Position numbers and translations under genes: made by a program | Notes under the pieces: generated by a model | Told to the model about the DNA's origin: nothing | The model's database searches: none | Seen by the model: the letters and a program-made list of their open reading frames with translations, nothing else | DNA from: Hydractinia symbiolongicarpus | Lineage: Eukaryota; Cnidaria; Hydrozoa; Anthoathecata; Hydractiniidae | Direction of reading: 5' to 3' | Assembly (NCBI RefSeq): GCF_029227915.1 | Contig: NC_079886.1 | Span: 24,280,501 to 24,344,500, forward strand | Length of the DNA stretch: 64,000 nucleotides | Part shown: piece by piece, positions 40,272-52,400 of the stretch | How positions within the stretch are numbered: the first letter of the stretch is position 1 | Layout: the number at the start of each line of letters is the position of its first letter

Positions 40272-42074
40272 TGACGGAACCTAATAAAAACAGTATTGTG
40301 TGGATAACATCTTGCTCTTTTCCTGACATCAGAGAGGTAAAAAAAAACTTTTATAACTAAAATTAAAGTAAAAGACAGAATCTTTGGCACTACACCCTGA
40401 CCACTCTTGTTGCCGGTAAATCTGGCGGAAAAAACAGACAACAGACGCTCCCAGTGTTATAAGTGATTAGCGCGAAACGTATAAAAACGCAAATCAGAAA
40501 GTGAAAAAAAAGACTCTGCTGACAAAATCGACAGAAATTCTTATATTCTTAAAATAATTAACATCTCTTGCGAGTTAACATATGTTTTAAATATTGTTAA
40601 AATAATTTCTCTTTTGTTCAAGCATATTTTAAAAAATTATTTTATCTTAGCAACCTTGTTAGCAACCGTAGCTACATAAAACAAAAACATTTATATTTTT
40701 ATATTTATTTGACGATGGTTTAGTATATGTTTTTTGGAACAAGAAGATAAAGTCGGTAAGTGAAAAATAAACTCTATTTTCGATTTGTTTATAGAGTTTC
40801 GCAAATAGGTGGATAAAATTTCAAAATTTATTGACTCGTTTTTAGCGTGTTTATTTTACGTTTATATAAACAAATAATATAAACTAATATTGAAAAATGT
40901 TTTCCAGTTTCTGTTATATTATTAATGCCAGTGTTCTGTTCAAAATGACTGCCAAATCTTCTAAAAATGGGCGAATTATGTACAGCGAGTAAAATCCTGT
41001 AGAATTTTTCTTTTAACATTTCTTTAAACTTGTTGTTCTCACACCACTTTTGTTTAGTACGAAGGCTGACACACTTTTATTTATTTTTTATTCATATCAG
41101 TGAACGTAAGAATTTTCTCTCGCTGAAGTGTTGTCCAGTTAAGAACGGAAACTGTGCTTGCTAGAACACAGATGTTTGAAGGATACGCATATCAAATTGT
41201 AGGCTTGTTCTTGGACTAATAAGCGATTAATAGTCTCGATTAATAGTCTCGATTACTTCTAGTAGACTGACCACATCACTTCTTGTAAAGTATATATGTG
41301 CTAGATTCTTTTCATCGCCGAATTAAATACTTCTAATGTATGTCACTGCAGTCAATCATGGAAGAAGATGAAGCTTAACACATTTGTTGATAGTGGAATA
41401 ATCTTTAAAGTAGGCTTAGGGAAATAAAAATTTATTAGGGAAATAAAATAAGACAGAATGCAGTTTCGGAAACATGTAACTTTTGAATAAAGGGCGTGGT
41501 AATATGTCAACTAGGGCTATGACATAAAAAAGAGCCAATTGTAATATAAACAATGAAAGTTTCTAAGTATAAAATTTGTATGTGGTTGTCGTTAAAACTA
41601 TCGCGTTAAAATCCGTTAAAAACAGAGCCTATTGCGATATTTAAACCTCACAGGACCGACACTCGCATACGAAATACTTTGCGTGACATTTAGGATCTCC
41701 AGATCTGGAGAAGGGGACTGACATTTAGGACATATACAGAAAAGGGAGAAGGGAAGGTTAAAATTTTGAGATTTTAGGTGGATGTCATTCATGGTTTAGC
41801 CATAAGTGACCACAACGCGCATATTTTAACAAATAATTTTACTCATTAACGTTTTATACTTTCCGATTTGTTTGTTTTTCTGTTTAGTAAAAGATCTGTC
41901 TCGTTGGATTAAGCTTTTGTTTAATGAAACCAGTTACACTGAAAACAAAAATTAAGCATCAAAGCGCAAACAAACAAACAAGCAAAATATCACGAAATTT
42001 GAGATATGCCAACATCCTGATATGTCAATTCTCTGAATCGCAATGTCAGAAGTTCTTTGTATTTTTATTGTGAA

Positions 42075-42427
42075 CAATATTTTAAATATTTTAGTGTTGT
42101 GGATTAGAACTAAAATTGAAGTTCGAACAACAGGTAACGTTGGCCTTCGTTAATAGAGTATACAATATTTTAAATATTTTAGTGTTGTGAATTAGAACTA
42201 AAATTGAAGTTTGAACAACAGGTAAAGTTGGCCTTCGTTAATAGAGTATAAAATATTTTAAATATTTTAGTGTTGTGAATTAGAACTAAAATTGAAGTTC
42301 GAACAACAGGTAACGTTGGCCTTCGTTAATAGAGTATACAATATTTTAAATATTTTAGTGTTGTGAATTAGAACTAAAATTGAAGTTCGAACAACAGGTA
42401 ACGTTGGCCTTCGTTAATAGAGCATAG
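42075..42427. repeat. Tandem repeat, 88-bp unit, four copies
   Basis: Units begin at 42075, 42163, 42251 and 42339. Each contains an AATATTTTAAATATTTTAG dyad, TTAGAACTAAAATTGAAGTT and GTTGGCCTTCGTTAATAGAG. Copies are nearly identical, implying recent amplification. The array ends about 320 bases upstream of the SAXO start codon. Confidence 0.95.
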
Positions 42428-42744
42428 GTAAACATTTTTAAAAGTTGAAAGCGAGTAGGAATATTTACAAGGCCCTGGGTCAGATAAGTCTGCATTTTAT
42501 TATGATTTTAGAATTTCTACCAACTAACTTTTCCAAAGACGATAATTTTGAAATATTCTTAGCCTACTGCTGTTGCCTTTAAAGATTTCCCCCCAGATCA
42601 AAATATAGGCTTGGTTTTGCTAAACAACCTTGTTCCCAGGGCTTGGTATACTTGAAAATTCAATAGCTTTTACAAGGTTTTATGTGTTTGTACAGTTTTC
42701 TTAAGTTCATCAATCTACATTTAGGATAACAGAGACACTCTAGC

Positions 42745-44893
42745 ATGGCGAAATTTGAATGGGACAAAGAAACCATAGAGCTACTTCGTGAAAAAGGACT
42801 GAGATGCATTTGTCAATTATGTGATTGTGGGTAAGAGTTATATCTATTACGTTGATGATAAATAGATGCATATCTTAAGTTCTGTGATATTCCAACCTCG
42901 TTCCCAGGGAACTACACCCTTTTGATTAATTTAATAGGAGCGAAAAGAGCCTCGCACAAACATGATCATTACTGGTCGCCTTAATAACGACTCAGTGGCC
43001 AACAGACTCTGGGGACGAGGATGTAGTGTTTCTACAGTGATTCATATGGGATATTGGGAGATGCACCTGCTCATACCTTCATAGAAATTACAAGAGGGCA
43101 CTGAAATAATATGAACTTTTAATGTTGCTTCTTAGTGTCTAAGCATGTTGTTTGTAAATAAAAATCGACCATGATTAATTTACTTTAGACGACCGCACCG
43201 TCATCCATATTGTCGAAAACAATATCCAAACGTCACCTACAGTTTCCAACAAAATAGAAATAACAACATGGAAACAAGTTATCAATCTCGTTTCAATGAT
43301 TTTCACAACATTGATCCGCCTAAATCAATGAAACCCGTAGAAAAACAAAGAGACCCAAATCCACCGCCTATGGACTTTAGAACCGAAAATAAAATGGCGT
43401 TTAAACCACATAATGCTACTGGAAAAGAAAAGCCATGCAAGGTGAAGAGAATTTCAAAATATTATAATAAAACCGTTTGAGTAAAACCGACCCTAGGGCT
43501 GTTTTTCTCTTTCTTATACCATGGCGGCGAGAATAGAATAGAGTATAAAAAATATTTCTTACCGTCCTGGTTTTAAAAAGAGAGACAGAAGCCCTGGGGA
43601 ATCTGTTTAAACTCCTTCTCAGTACTCGCAAAAACAAAGCCAGGAAGAACGGGGTTGAGTTGTGTCTGATCTAAGTAAACCTTTTTGCCGTAAGACAAGT
43701 CAACATATATATTTATTATTTTAAAAAATCTTTAAATTTAGCTCGAAGCAGAACTGGCAAAGTTAAACGCAGGAAACTTCGATGGAAATACAGTGTATAA
43801 CGAAACATATATCGGACATCAACCTGTTCATGTCAATCCTCTACGACCAAAAACCGTATTTAAGCCGGAAAAGGGTCATTTTGCTACAGAAACGGAGTAT
43901 TCAAAAGGTTATCAGAAGAAAATTAAAATACCACAGCAAAGTTTTCGAGAAAAACCTGCCAGTACGTACGGTCTGCTATATCCCGATCCAAAACCTACAG
44001 CCAAAAATTCAGTGAAGAATTCCATTCATGACGGACGTACCGGACCAAGAGCAGAATTATGTGCAGTGAAGGAGAGTAATGTCCACCTTGGTTTAGACGA
44101 TGACTTTAATCATATTACAACCAATAGCCTTCAGTTCCAAAAATACGACAATATAGGAAAGCTGAAGTCAATGAAACCAACACAGCCGATCAAACCGCGT
44201 ACTAAGTTTACCGCCATTTCGCAAAGCAAAGTGGATTATGGTTATGATGAAAATGATGCCTTAAAAGCTCGCGCCGAAAAATGTCAGGAGTATCCAAGTT
44301 TGCTTAGATTAAGCATGGATGAACCGGCTGATTTTAGAACTGTAAATCGTACAAGCTATAACTCGTGGAAACCCGAGGATTTTAACAGTGTTGTAACAAA
44401 AGCTTCAAATACCTACGTGCCGCCAACAGAACAATTCGATGGAATATCTCAAACCAAAGCAGATTTTAAATCATACGGTATTAAACCTCGCGTTGGCATG
44501 TTACGTCCGATAGAGGCTAGAAAATCGAGCGGCAAAATGGTTGACAAATCTTCGTACACACTACAGTACCCACATCATGGTAACGTAGAAAGAAAAATAT
44601 ATGGTGATCAGCATGAAGATAACTTATATTTGCCGCCAAAAAGTGCAAAATTTGATGACGCCACTGTCATGCGCAGTGACTTTACTAAGAGAAGTGCTGA
44701 AAAACAGAAAGCATTTAAGCCGGAATATACATTACAAAACTATGGAGGAGAGTTTTCAACTGAAACTGAATACAGAAAGAAGTACCAGAAAAAAGAATTT
44801 GAACCTTGCGCTTTTTCGAAGTTTTTAGCAGAAGTTGAAGCAAGAAGAGACGCTAGGTTAAATCGAACAGTTGGAAGTGGTGTTTGTTCATAG
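42745..44893 (+). CDS. SAXO: Stabilizer of axonemal microtubules (SAXO/FAM154-like)
   Basis: Three exons: 42745-42830, 43189-43441 and 43742-44893, with consistent phases (GG|A, then phase 0), giving 496 residues (human SAXO1 is 474). The N-terminus has the SAXO cysteine cluster CICQLCDCGRPHRHPYC, formed across the first junction. The rest is a run of Mn-type microtubule-binding repeats with recurring Y-x-F-K-P/W and F-x-x-x-T-x-Y/S-K patterns, for example FKPEKGHFATETEY, FRTVNRTSYNSWKP and FKPEYTLQNYGGEFSTETEY. Known role: binding and stabilising microtubules of cilia, flagella and centrioles. Intron 1 carries a short TIR element. The SAXO1/SAXO2 split is vertebrate-specific in practice, so I give no paralogue number. 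Confidence 0.9.
42893..43023. mobile_element. Short TIR element in SAXO intron 1
   Basis: Begins CAACCTCGTTCCCAGGGA and ends with the inverse GACTCTGGGGACGAGGATG, 131 bp. No ORF. Flanks are only weakly similar, so the target duplication has decayed. Confidence 0.65.
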
Positions 44894-45116
44894 TTTGAAA
44901 AATCAAACCACCTTGCGGCTTTGCTTACCTCGTCCAAATGTCTTCCACACTTATGATATGCAGTACGATTGTTACGAAGCCTTCCCCGTCAGCATATTAT
45001 ACACACGGATGAAGCCTGGGGAGGAAGTTTTTTTAACTCTTTCGTATATGTCTTTGTAGCTTTTTTCTCAAAAAAGGACAAGCGTGTCAAGAACAACTTT
45101 TCCCTGACAAAAACCA

Positions 45117-45122
45117 AATAAA
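45117..45122 (+). promoter_or_regulatory. Polyadenylation signal AATAAA for SAXO
   Basis: Canonical AATAAA about 220 bases past the SAXO stop codon, the first clear one downstream. Confidence 0.45.
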
Positions 45123-45330
45123 ACAAAATTGAACAAAAAAGAACAACCAAGTAAAGCTTACTAAAATTCACATGATCAATCTTCGAGCTACGCTGAGCCG
45201 ATGATGTGTAGTCTGCCTGTCGTTGTGACCCATTTCGGGTGCCTTGAATAGGTTCAGCTGCTCGTAATGCATTGAAATTTTCGCACTAAAGGAAATACTT
45301 GAAGTATCTTCTAAAGAAACTGACGTGCCA

Positions 45331-45378
45331 TTGATAGGTTTATCGAATACTTTTTAAAGTATTTGATAAACCTATCAA
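45331..45378. repeat. Inverted repeat, 23-bp arms with one mismatch
   Basis: TTGATAGGTTTATCGAATAC plus TTT is followed after two bases by AAAGTATTTGATAAACC plus TATCAA. It would form a stable hairpin. It stands in intergenic DNA between SAXO and the PX-BAR gene. Confidence 0.85.
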
Positions 45379-46405
45379 CGATAAACAAAAAAACAAAGTG
45401 CCGTTGATAACGGCAAATAACGGCAAAAATAAACACAATGCTTTGTGTCGACACAATTTTCTCGCACGTTTTTGTCAAGTGTTTCTCTTATGAACACCTA
45501 GGGATTGCTAGATGAGAACAAAGCTTTCAATATCATATTTTTATATTCCGCTTGAATTTGATTTTTGTTTAGTATTCTTTAATCCTAACTTTAATTTAAC
45601 TCACACACGACGGATAACAAATATATAGGGTTAAAAACCGGCCTGCACTTAGACTGACATATTTCCCGAGGACTAGGTTGTTAAAAAAACTACTTCCGCC
45701 ATTTTTTAAAAAGTTTAACCTGCGAGTTAGTACAGTGACACACCCGTGCGACCTCCAGGCAACTTTTTTTTGTTTAAAAAGGCTAAGTTAATATGTCAAG
45801 TCAATAGCAACCTACACGCATGGGTTTAACCTACTTCACTGTTACTTTCACCGATACAAATTAGCCACCAGCGTCGAGGACTCGTCAATACGTAGCGACT
45901 GATGGAGATAGTCATCTTAAACATGCATGGTTAAATTAGTGAAAATGATTTCCCACATTCTCAGAGTGCCGTTGTTTTTGCCTCGCGAAAACAATAAATA
46001 AAATGGCACCGAGGCTGCACACCAAAGTTCAACTCCATACAAAAATCCCGAATAACATCAGAGAAATACAGAAAAATATCGCGCCCTAACCGACTAACAG
46101 GCGGTCGAATATTCTTTTTAATATAAAATTTATATTTTTTGTAGATATTGAGTCAAGGAGCCTTGATTAAATTAAAAAAAACGACAAACATTATTGCGTC
46201 ATTTTTTTCGTTAGATATATATCATAATTTAATGTCAGCTACAAATATTAATTTAAAACGCATATGCAACATTGTCAAATTGTAAAACTATATGAACACT
46301 AATAACAAAAAAACTAACGATAAATCCTAATCGATTAAGACTGACCGAATAGCATCTAGCAAAACACTTTAATTTAATGAATGGTCACACGCAGCTAGTC
46401 AGACA
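45379..46405. other. No gene recognised between SAXO and the PX-BAR gene
   Basis: Convergent intergenic DNA between the SAXO 3' end and the last exon of the minus-strand gene. AT-rich, with no supported exon or long repeat. Confidence 0.5.
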
Positions 46406-49400
46406 TTATAAAAACAATTTTATTTCAGCATGGTAAAAGAAGCCATCACCTCGCAGGTTATTTTGTCGTATTTGATGTTCTTGACAAAACACATATCTTC
46501 CTTTGTTTCTCTGTCTTAACCTATCAAATCGCTGCAAAATTTTAGTTCAGTAGATGCATATGTAGCTTCGCAACTTAAAAAAGCAAGTGATAACGAACGA
46601 GCTAACATTTCTCGCGTTTTGAAAAGTACCACCTTTACAGGTAGAAATTGGAAATTTTTAAAGGTTAACATATTTTCGTATGGCTGAGAAGAGAATTTCT
46701 TATGAACACTAATATAAAAAAGTATTTTACGAGTTCAACACTCGCGTATAGTATAAATTAGCAAAAACAATTTATATATAAATTATTTCATTTACAAAAT
46801 GTCTACTGGAAAAGCGTTGACTGTTTAAAAACATTGCATTGAAGTAAAAAATAATGTACGAGACAACAACAAACAAGGAACAAACAAACAAAGAAACGGA
46901 CAAACAAACAAAAAAAACAAACAAACAAATAAACAAAAAAATAAACAAACAAGGTACAAACAAACAAACAAACAAACAAAATGATTCGTTATTTCTTGAA
47001 ATCCACTGCGCGCATGCCAGGTACAATGTCAGTGTTTAACATCAATTTTACTCCGAACCATTTACTCTGCATCTAAAAAAACCCAAAGTTGCGGTAACAC
47101 TCACATATTTTCAGTATATATTTACAACAACCTGATATAGCATTGTTATTATCTTAGACTGTGCCTCACAGAGACGTGGAAATGACGTAAAAAAATCAAA
47201 ATATATACTTTTTCAAACACATCACAACGTGACTCCGCATATTCGATAAATATCTGCTTCAGTTCTTGTTCCTTTCGAATATCAAATTCCGATAACTCTT
47301 CCGACAATTGCCGGCACATGTACTCGAGCTCATCTTTTGCCGTACGACAATTTGATGACGCCTGTAGAATAAAGAAAACAGCATGTGATTGTCTCCATTC
47401 TCACACCAATCAAATGTTTGTGAGCAAAATAAACTTACCTCAGCCCATAGTTGTGTAATGTCCTTTCCATTGGTCGAGGTGACTAAACCTTCAGACTAAT
47501 ACAAAAAAATATAAACTTTTAATAAACAAATTTCTTGTTTGTTATATGAAACATCTCCTGTGCTGATTAGACACAATCGGAATTGCAATCACCAATGTTT
47601 AAATCTAAATTTTTGTTAGAACTTTGTTAAAAGTTTATTTTGTTAAAAAAACTTAGTAAAGTCGCAATATCAGCTTTAACTACAGTTATTTTCACATGCT
47701 AATTTACAATCCATGTTTCTATTATTATTATTATTATTGATAATCATGCAATTTTCGACAAAGCGGTATCACATGACGTTTTCAAAAACTGCATAGTCAA
47801 CATTTTTAATAATGGTGGTCAAGCTAGCCTCCACTAGTGTCAATTATGTAGCATGTTTAGCCAATTAAAAAAGTCAATATGAGAGTGTATTGAAGGCTAC
47901 GGTCAACTGCGCCCAGTTCCCACATTTAAACTCTAAAATTTCAGATTTTTTAAATTCCAAAATTTCTGTCCCACCAAACCAACAAATGTTTGCGAATTAT
48001 CTGAAATTTTTCTGGAGAGTTTACGAAAAAAATATCATTCCAAAGAATGATGGTAGAACGAATGAATGATAAAAAATGGTAGAACAATGGTGAAATAAAA
48101 AAATGGTAGAACGATGGTGAAATAAAAAAATATGCCGATGGTGTTTACCTTCATCTCTTCAAAGACACGAATTTCTTCTTCCCAATATAAGAACGTATTC
48201 ACTGAGCATTCAACACGATATAACAGCTCCTAAAACAGAATAAAAACAAAATAAACGGATACCGCAGAAAGATGAACTAAATTTCCCCCCCTAAATTTAC
48301 ACCTCTGTTTTTCAGTTTATATTCCAATAAATAGCTAAGGCAAAGAACTTTGTCAAATTCAATAATTTTTCCGATATTTTTTCTTGTCGGTTGACAGCCT
48401 ATTTTCTTTGATTTCCGTGACCAACAACCATAGGGCTAATAGTTCAAATCAAGTTCCATATAAAAGATTTTTAAAATAAAAATATGCTTTATAAAAATAT
48501 CAGGCTGCGATTTTAGGTTAAAACAATAGGTTTATTGTTTAGAACAATAGAGAAATAAAAATAATGACCAGTCTGGTTGAAAGTTTTAATTTTATTTCTG
48601 ATAAAAAAGCGTGTATTCCTTCCTCAAGTTGTTGAATTTTTTTCCGTCATTAAATAAAAGAAAACCCAAATGTTTTTTAAGATCAGGCAGTACCCTTTTT
48701 CGAGTAAGTTGGAGAAAACGATAACTACATCGCTTCTGTAATGCATCTGACAAAGTTCAAAATAGTAAGCAAACAAAGAAAAAACATACATCGGCTGACT
48801 TTACGAATTCTAAAATGCTTTCTAAATCTTCAGCGAGTACACTTTCGTCATATATAACCTGAAATAAATAAACAAATAAAATTAAGAATCGCAACCTTTC
48901 ACCATTGTGGTATGGTGAACAAAAATTAGGAGATAATTAGGAAAATGTTTCTCCAATGAAACAAATAGGTAGAAATTCTTATGTTAAGTTGATAGATGAA
49001 AATCTACATCTAATTAAACTGTTTTGAACAGAAATTTTAAACTACTTAGAATTACTCAATATTTGAGAAACGCAACCTTAAAAACACACGCACCAAAATC
49101 TAATCCTCACCATATCACTAGGAGGAAAACATTTGACTTTTGAAAGCATAAAAAGGTATTAAAAGATTTGTATAGGTGAAAACTTGTTCAAAAAAAACCG
49201 CCTCTTACATTCTTTTTATTTTCAAGTTCAGCGATTATTCCACTAAGTCCATTTGCAACTGTCTATAACGAGAAGATAAGAAAAACACATTAAATCACAA
49301 GGAAAGCAGGATAGTGTGCACAAATGAGGCTTAAAAAACATGGACCACAATAACAACGAAGATGAAGTTCTAAATAAAAAATCTCACCATTAAATATGTT

Positions 49401-52400
49401 TCGTTAGTCTCGCCAGCACTAAGCTGTAAAAAACATTTACTAAGGCTATCTAAAAAAAAAATGAATTAATAAATGAATGAATGAATGATAAACAAATCAA
49501 TAAATAAATGAATAATGAACGAATGAATAAATGCATGAATGAACAAACAAATGAATGAATGAATATATCAATCAATCAAATAGTCAATGCAAGAGTGTGT
49601 ATTATACCTATGGTTTTGTCGTTGTTTGTCTTGAAGAATTCTGTCAAAGAGAGCAGATTTTCAATCAGCTGTGCTATGTATATCTAAAGAAAAGAAAAAG
49701 GTACGTTGATTTCACACACTAAGAAATATATTCAACAACCCAGGAACCAATTCTTTACAAATCCAGATACACAAAGCGTTATTTAGTTGCGTTGAAAACA
49801 TCCGTCATTGATTGACAGTTAAATCAAAGTGCTTTTTGTTTCTTGGTATGACTTTATTCGTTGAATGAGAAGTATAAGTATTCTTCAACAATTGTCAACT
49901 GTTGGTTATTCTTTTAATATTGAAGAATAATTCACATTTCAAAAATAACATATCAGTGGTTCCAATAATTCACAAAAAACGTAGTTGACATGCTGTCTAA
50001 CTTAGAAGGTAGGCACGTCCACTTGCATTATCACAATTGCGTCTAAACTATCTCTAGACACAAGCCAAAAATGTAAATAGAGATCCAATATTGTAAATAG
50101 AGATCTAATGTTAAACCTGTGTTTTAAATAAAATACCATCTTTATCAACAACTTCTATCGCTGGTTTTTGATGTTTCAAATATTTTGGAATTTTCTTGTG
50201 AAATGATTTTTTAAATTTTTCCAATTCCTAGAAAAAAAGTAAATAAAAAAAAATAGTTAACTATTTACTGCGATTTTCTACTTCTTTAATTACAAACTAA
50301 TTTGTTTTAAAAGACAAAATAAAGAGAAAAAAATTTTGTTGACGACATACTTTGTGTGTTGCTGTGAAAAATTTCCTCACCAACGGGTCACCTTTTAACA
50401 TCTGAAAACAAAAAGCAGTTCACAGTAAACAAAAACAAACGACCTCAAGAAAATAAACTATTATCACATTATTGCATTAACATGACTTCAACCTGTCAAA
50501 TAAACTTGTTGTGATCCAGTGTTCCTCCAAAATGGCGGCAAAAAGTTAGTTGAACACAAACCAGTTGAACACCCGCAAAAAGCACTACTAATTAAATCTC
50601 CACGTATTAGCCACTCTAGGTGCATATAAGAATGCTGAAAAATTTAATAATAACAAAAAGATATTTCAAGGTATAGCCAACAGTTACTTACTTTATGTGA
50701 ACATATCCTGCTGAGGAAACGTTGTATTTCGCGCAGGTTAACTAGAAGAAAAGCATAAACTCAAGTAATATCTATCAGGAGTACTAAACATCGGAATGGA
50801 AGAGAGATTTGTTTGCAGTATTATTTTGCCTCAAGATCTGTTCTATAATGTTTTTAAAAAGTAAAATAAATGTAACAGCACAAGCTAAAAGCAAAACACC
50901 TGATGCACTGGAAATCCACTATATACATACCTGTTAAATCACAATGAAACGTTAATGGTGGTATAACTCGTTCAGGATGAAATTCCTATAACGAAGATTT
51001 AATCAGTAACAGCAACGACAACGAAAACCAGACAACGACAACGAAAACCAGACAATGACAACGAAAACCAGACAACGACAACGAAAACCAGACAACGACA
51101 ACAAAAACTAGACAACGACAACGACAACGACGACGACAACAACAACAACAAACAAAAACAACAACAAACAAAAAACAACAACAAACACAACAAAGAAACC
51201 AACAACAACAACAACTATAAAAATAACAACAAAACATAAACAACACAAATACAAATGTGTTTTCTTTACTTCAAGTGCTTTTCTAAACCATTCAAAATCT
51301 TCTTTGGTCCGTTCACAGGTTAAAAGTGTTTTTTTAAATTCAGGTATAGTTGTCTAGAACAAAAAATTGAAGAATGAGACAAATAAATAAACTAAAAAAA
51401 CAAACAATATAAGAAAAAGAATACACTATGGTTTAAGTAGAGAGCAGCAGTCAGGATGGTCACACAATTTTCTCCTTCGAATTAAAGGATCTGTGAGAAT
51501 ATTCAGCACTTTTTCCTATTATTTTGGAAGACTTGTGTTCAATAATTCCAAAAAAATTGAGGATAGAGTTCCCAAAATTATAATAATTCGAAACAGCAGT
51601 AATCCCGTTCAATGTAAAAGAAAGGGATCAAAAATTTTCAGACAATTTCTTTAAAAAGTTTGAAGTAAAAACAGCGGATTTTTTTAAAACACGCTCCCTA
51701 ATTTTGACTTCTATCAATTTAAGAGGCAATTTAGAAAAAAAAGAATTTACAGGATTTCATACAAGATATGGACAACTTAATTTGTGTCGCTAAAAAAATT
51801 TGCGTTTGGTAACTGTTAAATGACAAGAACTACGTTCCTGTTGGGATGGTTGGGATAGGCTGTAACATGTGGACAAGTAGGTTCCATCGTTTAAGGGTAA
51901 ATTCGTTTTGTTAAATCTCATGTGGATTTATGTTTTAATTTTATTCCAGTGTTATTAAATGGGGTGTGTAAAAACTGATAAACTAATTCAAATTCTTCAA
52001 AAATTTGAAAGTCTCTAGACCAAACACTACAGTCCTTTAAACCTTACTTTACATATAACTTTAAATGGACAGTCAGTATCTATGTTCGCTTGCATTGATT
52101 CTCGTCTTGCACACGTCACTGTGGCAACCAACATCGGCTGAGGTGAAGGCCTATAAATAAAAGTTTCCAACTCTTTTATAAAAGTTCAGTGGAGAAAGTC
52201 TCGGTTATTCCTGCTGATAAAACAACGTTTATAACGAAATTTGGTAAAAAAAGAAGTTATGACGATCATAATAGATCATACTCTGCTTCCTTTTTAAAAA
52301 TATTTAAAATGACATTCAAAACAATTTTTTTAAAACGAAGGAACATTGATGTCGTGTTCGAAAAATAAACCTACTTGATTTCTTTTCCATTTTTAACCTT

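Larger units (their letters stand above)
38908..42744. other. No gene recognised between the hAT element and SAXO
   Basis: AT-rich, with only short unconvincing ORFs. It includes a short TIR element (40172-40271), the 88-bp tandem array (42075-42427), and a lone CAACCTTGTTCCCAGG terminus at 42625. The SAXO promoter must lie in its last part. Confidence 0.45.

Noticed and set aside
46406..46531. Considered dropping the last PX-BAR exon
   Set aside because: Kept at lower certainty: acceptor TTTTGCAG and phase fit, but the encoded tail is not typical of a BAR end. An earlier end or another terminal exon is possible.
50986..51246. Cys/Val-rich minus-strand ORFs
   Set aside because: Artefact of the ACAACGACAACGAAAACCAG minisatellite inside a PX-BAR gene intron.
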